The translations under genes were made by a program, and so were the position numbers. From Aspidiotus rigidus (taxonomy: Eukaryota > Arthropoda > Insecta > Hemiptera > Diaspididae), in the NCBI GenBank assembly GCA_035079385.1, contig JAVHKY010000027.1:372001-436000 (forward strand): 64,000 nt of DNA, written 5' to 3'. Positions within the stretch are counted from its first letter, which is position 1. Every line of letters starts with the position of its first letter. Under the pieces are notes generated by a model. The model was not told the origin of the DNA. It did not search any database and worked only from the letters and a program-made list of their open reading frames with translations. This document shows positions 34,183-45,439 of this stretch, one piece after another.

Positions 34183-36066
34183 GGGTGCACCAAAATGATG
34201 TTGACAGTTAAATAGGATTTCGGACTAAACATGTTAATTTCAAATTACGAAACTTGTATCTCAATTTTATCTTCAATTTGGATCAAGTATGAAGTCTCCG
34301 CGACTTTTCCGAGCCGGGTAATGGACCAAAATATGCAGAAATTTTGCACCAGGAGTTCCCCAACATTAAAAAAACGGTGTTTCTAATTGAGAGAATTGCG
34401 AATCTTCGAAGTTTTTCTCAATTCTAAGGTAAAACTTGGCGCTGAGTCTTGAAAAAATTACTGGAACGACCTACGAAGTAACAGAATCGGTATACGAGCC
34501 CAAAAAGGATCAAAAATCCCTAAATTGAAAAATCGCTCAAACTTTGTATTTTTTACTCAATTCTGTGGTGAAATTTAGTGCAGACTCTGAAAAAAAATGG
34601 TTACAATACTCTGCGAAGCATCCAAAGGGATTCGGCCCCACAAAGATCAAAAATTCTCCGCGACGAAAAATCGCACGAAGTTTGTATTTTACTTAATTAT
34701 CTAGAAAATTTAACGTCGAGTCCAAGGAAAATGGTTAACAAAAGCAGACAAATTGATGAATGGGGTCAAAAAGAGCCTAAATTGGCGCATTTTCAGAAAA
34801 AAAATGTTGAAATGATGAGATTAAAGAAGTCTTCCTTACAAAAAGCAATACAAAATTACGAGCCGTACAGCAAAACAACGAAAAAGAATGCTTTACGGGA
34901 CTGCCTTCCCTGCCTGGACCAACGAGTCACTCTTGTCCTATTGCCCGCTTCAATCGTACGCGAAGCTCTAGCCCATCTCTCACCGTGAGGACACACTGCA
35001 GCCCGATCCTTAATTTAAGTCGGGCAAATGCGCAAAAAGACTCGTAGTTTCAGAAAATGGAAGCGATAATATTGAGAAGCGAGGTCGTCCTCTGTTGTGA
35101 TCTAGCAGTGGCAGTGGGCCAGAGGCCCGGGCGTGATCAAAGTGGGCAAAATCAAGAGAGTAGCTCGTTGTTTCAAGCGGTGAAAGGAATCTTATTGAGA
35201 AGATCGTCCTCAGTGTGACCTCGCGGTGAGATATGGGGTGGAGTTCCGCTTACAATCGAAGCGGCCAAAAGCAGGAGAGTAGCTCGTTGTTTCAGATCAT
35301 TCGAACTATGCGCTAATTTTTACTGTAAAATTGAGAAAAATTCCTAAGCTCACGAAATTTCCCAACTTGGAACAATCTTGAACCTCCTTAGGCCCATTTT
35401 CTCAATTTACGCTAATTTTGACCCAATCCATTGGACTGTGTTTTGCAGAGTATATTTGTATTGACCATTTTTTTTTTTGGACTCGGCACTAAATTTCACT
35501 AAAAAATTGAGTAAAAAATACGAAGTTTGATCAATTTTTATTTTGGGGAATTATTGACTTTTTTGACCCGAATCACCCATTTGAGTGCTTTGCAGAGTAT
35601 TTAAACCATTTTTTTCAAACTCTGCGCTAAATTTCACCAGAGACTAGAGTCAAAAATACAAAATTTGAGCGATTTTTCATTCCGGGGATTTTTTTTTTAT
35701 CCTTTCTGGGCCCATACAACCATTTTGGTACTTTGTAGAATTTTGTAACCATTTTTTTTGTTTTTTTCGTCAAAATTCCCTGCAGTTGCAACAATTTAAC
35801 AGTTTGAAATTCACTTAGTACTGTAAAATTAATCATTTTTGAACACTATTTTGAGAACCCTGGCAAATTGGTCAACTTTCGGCACATTTTGGTTCATAAT
35901 TTGGCTCGGAAGAGTCGTAGAGACTTTGTATTTGGCGCAAATTAAAGATAAAATTGAGATGCAAGTTTTGTACATTTGAAGTTTACGTGTAACGTTTCGC
36001 ATTTATGCGCTGGAACAAATTAAGTCCGAAATTCCATTCAACTGTTAACATCATTTTGGCGCACCC
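34183..36066. mobile_element. Foldback element, about 1.9 kb, with long structured inverted repeats
   Basis: The ends GGGTGCACCAAAATGATGTT (34183) and AACATCATTTTGGCGCACCC (ending 36066) begin inverted arms that stay alignable for well over 130 bp (TTTCGGACT, CTTGTATCTCAATTTTATCT, TTCCGAGCC). Inside each arm are ~130-bp tandem units (about three in 34395-34790, about four inverted in 35310-35800) around AAATTTAGTGCAGACTCTG and CAAAAATCCC. The centre (35035-35300) has its own ~118-bp tandem units around AGTAGCTCGTTGTTTCA. No transposase. The open frame at 34578-34988 is a by-product of the repeats. Confidence 0.8.
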
Positions 36067-36670
36067 TATAAACAATAGGAGGGGAACTTGAGAAAAACTG
36101 ATCTTTGACGTCATCAGATTGTGATGTCACACAGCAGACCTGTGACGTCACAGGGCCCGCCTCCAAGATATGTATGATGGGGACTTGGAAAATTTTCGAG
36201 CTCCGAGCTTTGCCAGCCGGTCCAACAAAATTCAAAATGAAATCATAAAAGTGAAAATTATAAAGATCGAAAAACTTTTAAGAAATCGAAGAATGCAAAA
36301 AATTGTAAATATTTTCGGCTAAATATAGGTAGACGTTTATCATATTCCATTACCGCAAAATACAAAAGCATGGTAAGTAGCTCAAAAATTGGTCATATAC
36401 CTCCCTTTGTCAGGTTTATTCAAGCATTTTAAAATGTCCTGGAAAAACCTGTCCAATATTTTCACTTACATCCTCCCCCTTCCCGTTTTTCCACCTTATT
36501 CCTGTCTTTCTGTTTTCCTCTCGTTTGCTATCCAATTTATTATTTTTGAAGCTCTTACATTTTCCATTGAAAACAAATAGGACAAATCTATTATATCTTG
36601 AACGAAATAGTCACCGACTTCAAGGACAAAACTTGTCATTTTTGCTGCACAAACACCACATGCTGTAATT

Positions 36671-37318
36671 CAGTGGTTCTCAAACTGGGGGCCGCGAAGG
36701 GTTGAAGTAATTTTTAAGAAATAGTCCAATCGAGTAAAAATGGAGAATGCAATGAACTAATGAAGAATGCGAATTTACAATATAGCGAAAAACATTTCTC
36801 TTAATACTTATTCTTTTTAATCTTCAGCTATTAATTTTTCCTTCTCTACAGCAAATCCAAGTTTTTGAGCAATGTCACTCCTCTTTTTTTTTGTCTCTAA
36901 TATCGATATTTCCCCATTTTTATCACTCGGCAAGTACGCCAAGATTTAATGACTTTTTTATATGCTCAACTCCCTATGTCTTCGTATATTCGCGGTCTTG
37001 TCTCTAAGTCACAACATTGGAGCCACAATAACGAGAACATTTTCTGAATTTATTCTTTTTTTTCTAGTAGACTTTTAAAATTGGTATTTTGGACAGTAAA
37101 ATAAAGCATTTTTCAAATCTCATCTACCTGTAAAGAAATTTACATAATTAATCAGATCCCTAAAACTTATGCTTTCGACCTTTGGCTTGAATTGTCGGCG
37201 TTTGCACCATTTTTTTTTCTGGTCTTTTGACATTTAACAATAATTTTTTTTAGTGGGCCGCGGAAAAGGAAGAAGCCACTGGAAGGGGCTGGGGCCTCCA
37301 AAAGTTTGAGAACCACTG
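36671..37318. mobile_element. hAT (Charlie-like ends) non-autonomous element with 8-bp target duplication
   Basis: Ends CAGTGGTTCTCAAACTGGGG (36671) and AAAGTTTGAGAACCACTG (ending 37318) form inverted repeats, flanked by direct CTGTAATT at 36663-36670 and 37319-37326. CAGTGGTTCTCAAACT is a familiar Charlie-type hAT terminus. The 648-bp interior shows no intact coding frame. Confidence 0.92.
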
Positions 37319-37329
37319 CTGTAATTTAT

Positions 37330-38285
37330 GCTCCGGGGAGATTCTAGTAGCATTTTTGTAAGCAGAGTACCGGCAGTAGAAATTGTAAAAGAAATATTTC
37401 CGTCAGGTGATGAGAATTAATGTAAACTATGCGACTGCAGTTTCAAATTCAAACGCATACGTACGTACATAGCACAAGAAAATGTATGAAGTTGAAAATT
37501 ACAAATTGCGAAGATACGAATTAACGAATCGCAAACTGTAAAACAGCTATAGTTGTTACCCATAAAGACTGTCGAAAAATGGCTCAGCAGTGCAGTAATA
37601 CTCGTAGTTTGGCATTCGACCACATGCGAAGAATACTGCTTTACAATTCTTCACGTGGCTTAGAAACTTTCTACGTAATAATCCTTTGGTATCAACGCGG
37701 CTACTTTAATTGCATAGCGCTCCATTTATGAGCGTCAAACTACCGGGAGGCAACCCTTAACACTCAAAATGTATGTCATTCGCTAATTTTTCAAAAATAT
37801 TACCGATTGCTTTCTTCTTTTCTTTTAGCTCGAATCATTACCTAATATAGTTATCAAAATTACTCGACTCTCTCCCATTTACGTATCTTTCTAACGATTT
37901 TTCTCTTCACAGACATAATTCATTTTTCTCCATTCTTTCATTCTTTTCAATTTGAGTAAAAGAGGCTGAATCAGCACTTTCGCTCTAATAATCAGTACAT
38001 AAAAAGAGCACTTTCGAAGCATGAGTTAAGAAAATTAAAACTTGAAACCTCTCTGGGGTCCATCTCTCAGGCTCCATTGGTGAATGTCAAATCGGAAAGG
38101 CGAGCGCGGGGGAAAGAGCTATAAAAAAGAAGTCTTTTGAAAAAACGTACAGAAATACTTCTGTGACCTACTTTAAGGACTTGGAAGAATTTTGACCTTA
38201 GAACGATGTGCATAGACTACGAAAAATTACAACCATAAGGGGACTTATATGAGCGGCGTTTATTCGGTAAAGTTTAATTTCGGAA
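37330..38285. other. Intergenic, no gene seen
   Basis: AT-rich sequence with no TE ends or plausible exons between the hAT element and the MULE remains. Confidence 0.4.
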
Positions 38286-38309
38286 AATGCATAAAAATTC
38301 ACTGACTAA

Positions 38310-39212
38310 ATGAATCCCTTGGTCCTCCTCGCAGATGGCAGTGAGGCTATAACTGCAGGCTTCTCCATGGTATTTGGTCCACCGAAAACTCGCGTAATGT
38401 GCTTCTTTTACATGTTGGAAAATATCGAAAAGTATGTCAAACCATTGAAGGATTAGCGCCAACAATCAAACGAGATTTACGCGCACTGCAGACTTGTCCT
38501 GATGACGCAACATTCATCAAAGCAACTAATTTGTTTGTGCAGAAGTGGAGGGAACGAGAAGATAGCCGTATTGATGACTTCATCGAGTACTTATGTGCGC
38601 AATGGATCGCAAAGAGGAGCAGCCGTTGGATTCCCCTCGACGAACAACGGCATTGAATCTACAAATGCGGTAATCAAGCATGAACTTCCTGTTGGCCAGT
38701 TCTTGAATGTGGTATTGGACCTCGTACGGAAATGGTCTGAGAAATGTGACCCACAGGGAACAAACAGCATCATTTTTGCGGAGACACGACAATTAAGTTT
38801 GTCAGAGTGGACGTCAGCTTATCAATGGGCTATTGAAAATAGACCAGTTTTACAAAGCACAGATGAACATGGCAATTCAATTTTCTATACATCCTAAACA
38901 AGTATGGCAACGCCCATTACAGCACGTATGCTTAAAACTGCCGAACGAAAAGCAGGGGTCCGGAGTTCTTTCGAAGAAATTAAGAAATGGCAGTATGGAC
39001 TGTGGCTCGTAAAGATTTCGTCTTCCAATATAGGAGAAAGCACCTGTTCATGTCCGTACTACTTGAAGAAGCTATCTTGTAAGCATTTTCTGGGGATGCT
39101 TATTTGATTGAAGTTAACAGCAGCTCCTCCTGAAGCCAAGAACATACCTCTCGACCAGAAGCGCAAGAAGGGCCGTCCTTCTAGAACTAAGAAAACCCTT
39201 ATAATTCAGTAA
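38310..39212 (+). pseudogene. Dead MULE (Mutator-like) transposase, C-terminal half
   Basis: Pieces in three frames line up in order: LVLLADGSEAITAGFSMVFG with CFFYMLENIEKYVKPL (38314-38455, ends in a stop), IKRDLRALQTCPDDATFIKA with QKWREREDSRIDDF (to ~38610), then GFPSTNNGIESTNAVIKHEL (from ~38645), and ESTCSCPYYLKKLSCKHFLG (a SWIM zinc finger, CxCx8CxH, near 39040), followed by a Lys-rich GRPSRTKK tail. The DGSxAI..GF...FG and TNNGIESTNAVIK motifs are typical of insect MULE transposases. At least two frameshifts and two stops inactivate it. The N-terminal half is missing. Confidence 0.85.
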
Positions 39213-39433
39213 TATTCATTTCTTACATAATTTTTTTCAATATTTCATTGTAATTTCGGTTTTTTGGATTATTATATTTAAAGTACTATACAAGATGTGC
39301 GTTTTATTTTAGCTGCTCATATTTTATTCTAGTGTGCGATAATTTTCGTTGGCGTGTACTGTATTTTTAGATGTTTCAGCATTTATTTGACTGTTATTGT
39401 CACCTATTCTGGCGTGCAATTAAATCACACCCT

Positions 39434-39910
39434 AAATTTAGTATACAAAAAAACGTGAACTGATTATTCACCAGTTACTAGTGAGAAACTTGTCTTTGCA
39501 ATTTACAGGCAAGCTCTTCAAAATTGGGGGTCAGGCGAGTAAGAATGTTGCAAAGGCATCAAAGCAATCAAATGCTCCTCATTCAGCTTGCTTCTTTCCA
39601 AAGTTTTCGTATTTTTCATGAGCGAGAAAGCATGTTTACATACAAATGTAGACCCAATGAAAGCAAAGGTGTGCAGTGCGAGTTTCCTTATGTTGGAATA
39701 TTTAATACCAGGCATAATTTCATAAAATTCTCGCAAAGGGGTCTCTGAAAACAAAGTGCGCAGAAAAGAATCGGCTTTTAGATCTATTAGTTCCATTTGG
39801 TACTCACCTGACCCCCAATTTTGAAGAGCTTGCTTGTGAATTTCAAAAATAAGTTTCTCACTAGTCACTAATAAATAATCAGTTCACGTTTTTTTGTATA
39901 CTAAATTTAT
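39434..39910. repeat. Inverted duplication, arms ~110 bp, around a hAT transposase fragment
   Basis: TAAATTTAGTATACAAAAAA..CGTGAACTGATTATT..CTCTTCAAAATTGGGGGTCA at 39434-39536 is repeated in reverse complement at ~39797-39905. The spacer is ~260 bp. The two arms are ~90 percent alike by eye and contain the same transposase-coding stretch in opposite orientations. Confidence 0.8.
39518..39868 (-). pseudogene. hAT transposase C-terminal fragment
   Basis: The minus strand reads an intact 116-codon stretch including LALHTFAFIGSTFVCKHAFS and LMKNTKTLERSKLNEEHLIA. The F-G/A-S-T-x-V-C-x-x-A-F-S-x-M-K-x-x-K...R..L.xEHL pattern is the hAT dimerisation region of Charlie/GTF2IRD2-like transposases. Upstream catalytic parts are absent. 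Confidence 0.8.
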
Positions 39911-39989
39911 CCACAAATATTGGAGATAATTTCTGTAAAATCTTACATTTTTTGCGAGAATTTCTTGATGTGCGGCCCGCCGGATCATG

Positions 39990-40050
39990 AAAAGTTACAA
40001 ATTTCCACGAATGCGGCCCGTGGTGTGAAAAAGGTTGCCCACGCCTGCTC
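39990..40050 (-). mobile_element. hAT terminal repeat, unpaired
   Basis: On the minus strand 40050 begins CAGGCGTGGGCAACCTTTTT..ACACCACGGGCCGC, a typical Charlie/Tip100-like hAT terminus, pointing into the transposase fragment at 39.5-39.9 kb. No matching second end is visible, so the element is truncated or rearranged. Confidence 0.65.
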
Positions 40051-40054
40051 TAAA

Positions 40055-40290
40055 CTGACTCCAGATTGACGTCAATTTCAGGAAATAAATCGACTAAGTA
40101 TCGACATCGACGTGAGGTCAATTTCAGCAATACATACATCGAAACAATTTACTTGGACTGAGATTTCGAGAAAAATGAATTCTTGGTGGATTTGATATCG
40201 ATCTTTAATTGACGCCGCCGGGAATCGACCGGAAATCGCGACGTCAAATTGACGGTCGACATTGTTGAACGATACTTCAGGGGCTTGAAG
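40055..40290. repeat. GACGTC/TCGA-rich repeat related to 27.4 kb
   Basis: ACTCCAGATTGACGTCAATT at 40059 parallels 27397. Several further ATCGAC and GACGTCAATTTGACG words follow to ~40263. No coding signal. Confidence 0.4.
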
Positions 40291-40739
40291 AAATTTATGT
40301 ATCACCACGAGATTTGGAAAGAAGTCACGAAAGTCAATTTGAAAATGATCTGTATGAAAACTCTAGCGTGAATGTCCATAATGCTATGCTGCAGAATTTT
40401 CCTACACCAAAAACTTAGGTACATTATGTAACAAGAATTTCTTGAATGTAAGCAAAACTGCACCTCGATTGAAAAGAAAAAATTAGAAATAAAAAGTTTT
40501 TCTCCGGAAATTTTCAGGACAAACACGTGCCAGCAGAAAAATGTTGACGTTTGTATTTCTTTTTTTCTTTTTTTTTTTCTTTTTTTATCTTTTATTTCTG
40601 GTTTCCAAATTTTCGTCGCAATGAAAATACGAAAGTACAGAACGCGGATATATCTACTCTGTAACATCTTACCGAAAGGAAAACCTCCGACAATAAAGCA
40701 TACATAAGAAGAAAAAAAGAGACATTTTCAGGGTTATCA

Positions 40740-40900
40740 GAACGCACGCGATTCCTAGCGGACGTATAAATAAAAGCGTGCGTTTCCAGCACGACAATCG
40801 TTCACTCTGCCTCCTTTTTATTTTCGTATTTTGCGCGCGATATACGAAAGTTCACGCGCCCCTTTCAGCCCAGACGACACTTTTTATACCGGCTTCTTCG
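40740..40900 (+). promoter_or_regulatory. Possible promoter: TATA-like element and CpG-rich stretch
   Basis: TATAAATA at ~40766 is followed ~28 bases later by TCGTTCACTC and a CpG-rich patch (TTGCGCGCGATATACGAAAG). No exon was found downstream on this strand, so it remains a candidate. Confidence 0.2.
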
Positions 40901-41980
40901 TCCCCTCTTTCTTGACTGAATGTTAATAACTTATTACGAATTCTGGTAATTTTTTTACACTCGATTGGGTGACGTTGGAAGCTTATTTGGGTAAATAACT
41001 TCGTAATGTAAGATTGAGTTCTCGCAAGAAGAAACGACGAGAGAAAGATTATCGAATTATGAAATGTCGACTCCTAATTCAACGACAGAGAGTTATAAAA
41101 AAAATAAAATCGAACACTACGTCGTCAGTAAACTGGAGTGCTAGAAAAAGAAAAAAATCACCCCGTTTTTCTTATTTCTGTAAAATCAGGGTATTCTGCA
41201 TCGACCCTCGCCATGACCGGCGGCTTTCTTATTTATTTCGACTTGAGGCTGATCACTTGTGACTCCATGAGAGTAGATTTTATTCTGCGCTCCTAAAAAC
41301 CAACTTCAAAAAATCGTATCATTCTCAGAAATTCACCGGTATACAACCCCCATATAAATACAAAAAATTTATCCTTTCTGATACCTCAAAAAAACTCAAA
41401 CTCGACTGATTCCAGAGAATTTTCCAAGGTTTCGGACGAGTTATCGTCATCTAGAAAAAGAATTTTAAACAAATGATGCAAACCTTCGTGATATGAAATA
41501 AAGAATACTGCTCTCCTTATGATGAATAATGAGACATGCACAGTTAGAACCTAAATTACAAAATCGAGAATTACCATAGGAAGAATGAGGAAGCTCTAAG
41601 AATTTCCAGAAGGTTGTATTAGTAGTGAAGACACTACATTCGAATTCGAGAGCCATTTCAATTTTCCTATCTGTCCGCGAAATGAGGAAACCATCCAGAA
41701 TCTGAAAACATTTTTTCTAATTGGTCCTTCACATTATGTCGTCCCGCAATCTAAAGGACCAATCAGAAAGAATTAATTCGGCAAATGCCGCCTACCTTGA
41801 GGTCCTATTTCAGAAATATCCATTGAAGTAGGTCGCGTATTTTTCTCATAAATCCTTTATTAAATAGTGTCAAAAAGAGTCCTTAACTCCCAACTTTGCG
41901 CGTTGCCAGTTCTATAATGATTCACCTTATATCAGTTCCAGACTCCAGAAGCCCGTTACCAAAAAGCGGCTTGGACTAGA
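40900..41980. other. Intergenic, no gene seen
   Basis: The frame at 41014-41262 (Lys/Arg-rich) has no recognisable motif or splice context. Otherwise AT-rich sequence. Confidence 0.4.
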
Positions 41981-41989
41981 ATTGAGAAG

Positions 41990-42795
41990 ATTGTATGGAT
42001 GTCTTAACCGAACCACCAAGCTACTCTACACAGTGCATCTACGACTTTGCTTCTCTCAAACCAGAGGGTTTTGACTTACTCCTTTGGAATATTAATTTGG
42101 AGGCTGAGAAGTTCCACAGGGAGATTACAACACGAAAAAATCGGCAACTTCAACGTCTTAGACCTCAGGCGTCTCCAAATGAGGAGACCTCGTCGAGCCT
42201 CAGGTAAATCGAGTGACGGACCAGGTACCATATACGTTTTATCCACGCCTAGTTAAGGAGTCCAGTGCAGTTTTTGATGACGATGAGATCGAACTGATCC
42301 AAAAAGGACCAAAGTACTCTTTACCTCCGGCTTCGAATCCTTCAGCCAAAGAGAGATTAGTTTCTGACCTTGCTCCGGCATTAGTCTTTAGGAGGCATGA
42401 ACTGACCTCGCAAGTGGCCAACGTCGTCTACCTCAATCCTGTTCCGAGCCTTGCAAAGGATGAGAAGCACACCCTGACCTCCCTCCGAAAGAGAATCAGA
42501 GATCAGCACCTGGTAATAACCAAAGCGGGCAAGGGGAGTACTATTATAGTGTCGGAGAGAGGCGACCACGACTGCAAAATGCCTGAATGCTTGGAATCAA
42601 TTAATGCCAAGTCCACACAAGACTTCGATTTCCAGGCCTATAACTGAAAGATCCGAAGCGACATTCATGGAGGTAGGCATCTTCTGGACAAAGAACCTCT
42701 CAAGAAAACTCTTCTTGTTCGTAACCCCTCCCCCCTCGGATTTACGCTTTTCCTAAACTCTATAAAGAGGGGTCCCACATGCGCCAAGGATCCAA
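41990..42795 (+). pseudogene. Penelope-like element, reverse transcriptase N-terminal part, dead
   Basis: 42213-42647 reads VPYTFYPRLVKESSAVFDDD..LIQKGPKYSLPP..AKERLVSDL and HLVITKAGKGSTIIVSERGD, the fixed N-terminal blocks of Penelope-like reverse transcriptases (a K-G-x-K-Y-x-L block and an I-T-K-A-x-K-G-x-x-I-V block). After a frameshift, 42733-42790 reads PPRIYAFPKLYKEGSHMR, the P-R-x-Y-x-x-P-K-x-x-K-x-G-x-x-M-R block. The catalytic YxDD palm and the GIY-YIG part are missing: homology stops where the next element begins. Confidence 0.8.
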
Positions 42796-42819
42796 AGGAA
42801 AGCAATTGAAGACAGAGAA

Positions 42820-43740
42820 GATTTTAAGGTGTGTAGGACAATGAATGCGCCGTACGATAGGATTGGAAGAGTAAGAGTTTTGTATGGCTTGGAGAGAGGA
42901 GGAAGAGAGTCAGAGAGAGGATGAATTTACAGGGTTGAGGGAGAAGAGTAAGGTGAGTAAGGCAGGTATACATGGCAGATAGTTCGGCAGAATATATTAT
43001 GGAGTTTGAGTTTTTCAAACGAAAGTGTGAGATTTCACCCTTTGATAGAGAAGGCGTAGCCAGTTTTTGGGCTTGATTTGGAATCATCTGTAAAGCACAG
43101 GTTATGGGAAGGGAAGTCGTTATCAATTATGTCTTTAATGTGTCTGTCGATTTTGGTAAGTTGGCCAGGTCGAGGCGAATGAGAGGTGATGAGGATGTCA
43201 ATGAAGGGGTGGATGAGAAGATGGGCAGAAGAGGCTGAAATTCGAGATGGTGGCCAAGGTGAGATTCTAATAAGAGAAGTAGAGAATTGTGGGGAATGAG
43301 AGAAAGTTGTTAGGTAGGGAGATGGGGAAACTGGGTTGTTGACGCGAGGAAATTGGCTGTAATCGATAATGAACGGAGTTCTAGAGGGGGAATGCCTGCC
43401 TCAGCGCATAGGATGAGCGTGGGACTAGTCCGTAATGCGCCGAGAGCTAAACGTAGAGCTGTAGATTAAATTGTAACTAGCGATTTTAGGGAGGATTTAT
43501 TAGCCTGTCTGTAGATAGGTGGTTCGTAGTTCAGTAGAGAACGAATTAGTGAGTTGTATAGTTGAAGGAGGAGCTTGCGACTGCAACCTCTGCGAGTGTG
43601 GGGTAGATATTTGAAGATATTTAATGAGTTTAGACATTTGGTAAGGGGTTTTAAAGTAAATAAGAATAATGAGAAAAGGAGCTTGAAAAAATCTTACCAG
43701 CAAGCTTGAAGTACACGGTAGGGCGAGGAGAATAGGAAGG
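42820..43740 (-). pseudogene. Jockey-type non-LTR retrotransposon fragment (RT thumb to RNase H), dead
   Basis: On the minus strand, ALRLALGALRTSPTLILCAE then AGIPPLELRSLSITANFLAS (~43460-43330) is the RT thumb region of jockey-like elements. Further on, ISHFRLKNSNSIIYSAELSA (~43050-42990) is the RNase H motif with its catalytic Glu, and ILSLTL stands where the I-x-x-D-S motif should be. Several frame breaks. The plus strand is accordingly G-rich. Confidence 0.75.
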
Positions 43741-43759
43741 TACTTTTCCCCTTGGGCCC

Positions 43760-45060
43760 AGAATTTTCAGTCCAGATTCATAAAGGAATTATAAATTCGT
43801 AATAACAGTCAGTAAGAAGAAATTTTCAGTCTGGGCCTACCGATGGTAAATTTTTCCCCACGGGCCCTGGTAGATAAAAGGAGAGTTATTCGCTGATGGA
43901 CTGAATAAATACAATGACAGGTGGGGCTTGAAAAACTCTTGCCAAAACCACACATATGTACCGTAGTTTAATCCCTACGCTCTACAATCGACTTCGTTAA
44001 CGAACTTGTAAGTTTTTGGAAGTTCAGCTTCTAAATTTCATCGACACAAAACCATCTTTCTCTGACTCCTCCTCCCTCTTGTATCTCTATCCATGTTTCA
44101 ACGAAGTACAATGCTTCCCATCCATAAAGACCCATGGCCGCATCCAAAATAGTGTTGCCAAAAATTTCACCTTCATCCCTCAAATTAACGATCCCCTCGT
44201 ACACCAGTAAAACCTTCACTGTTTCCAGACTGTCGTTTCCGATCGAAGAAGAACCAGTCGCCTCTCAGAAAATCTCATCACCAAAAAGTCATATACTTTT
44301 GTCTCATAACCTTCGCTTTCGCCTATTTTCGAGGGCCTTCATTTTCCCTCCCATTCTATTCGACACTTTCTTACACATTTTATTTCTATAAATCATTCCG
44401 TACTATCTTTTAATAGTCTTCACCCTTTTTAAGCATCAAATTTAGCCGACTATCTACATTTTCCAATACATACCCTTACTCGTAAAGTTTAAATCAATTC
44501 ACGAGCTGCAAATGACCCTTGAGCCCTCTAAAAGCTGAAAAAGTTATACACCCGAGTATCTTTTTGAAGTAGGTACTCTCTTCACAGTGCTTGTTTCAAG
44601 AGTGCATCTCGAAGAAGGATTTTCAAAAACTTCCCAGCATAAGAATATTTCTTTGGAATAATTTCATTTTCAGTCGGAAACTACCTCATCGATATACTCC
44701 ACACCTTGTCTTCTTTCAGCCTATTGCATATTAAGCGGCTACAGTGAAAACGAAGAAGATTTATGACTGAGCAACAATTCGAAAAATTTTCAGTAGGTCC
44801 ACGAGAACTATAGAAAAAATTAATGTTTTTTTAAAACTAATATTGTACTTTTTATTTGTGGGTTCGTTGAATTGAAAAACCCTCCTCACATTAGTAAATC
44901 CGCTAATTTCTCGCTGCGACACGACGATTCGCCCTATAATATTGCCTACATTTTGGACCGTAAGTATCTAAAAAAAAAAAAAAAAAAAACGCCGTCTAAT
45001 TTCGATACAACGAAATCCAATGCCTTGAACTTCGCAACAGAACAAGATACCGGAGAATTT
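43760..45060. other. Repeat remains, no gene seen
   Basis: Short direct repeats around CCCTTGGGCCCAGAATTTTC and CCCCACGGGCCC near 43760-43870. Pyrimidine-rich open frames at 44016-44391 lack recognisable motifs. A poly(A) run of 18 lies near 44972. Confidence 0.35.
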
Positions 45061-45089
45061 ACTCACCCGTGACAAAATTATGGCGTGAA

Positions 45090-45430
45090 AAAATTAGGCA
45101 ATTCGGCAAAAGCGCGTTCTAAAAAAATGAGAGCGCGAAATACGAACGACTTCAGAGCGACGAGCGCGTTCTCGCTCCGAGAGCACAGCTTCTCACGTGG
45201 CTGAATAAACGCGACGATCGGACACCGACTGCAATGGTAACGAGAGACATACTCGTGAGAAGCTCACTTTTCCTCCGAAACGTGCATGATTTCGCTTGCT
45301 TTCCACTCGCTCCTTCGTCTATATCGTCTTTTTCCCCGAGGGACCAACATACGTAAAGCGTGCAATACACTTCCTCGCCGAAATAATATCTAGTTTACAC
45401 TATTATATACATTTTGGCGCGTCCGTTCTT
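45090..45430. promoter_or_regulatory. CpG-rich island
   Basis: Dense CpG (GAGCGACGAGCGCGTTCTCG, GACGATCGGACACCGAC) in an otherwise AT-rich 40-kb tract. It may mark a promoter, but I found no linked exon on either strand. Confidence 0.25.
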
Positions 45431-45439
45431 TTCATCGAG

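Noticed and set aside
34578..34988. 136-codon open frame in the foldback element
   Set aside because: It runs through tandem units of the element and has no independent protein signature.
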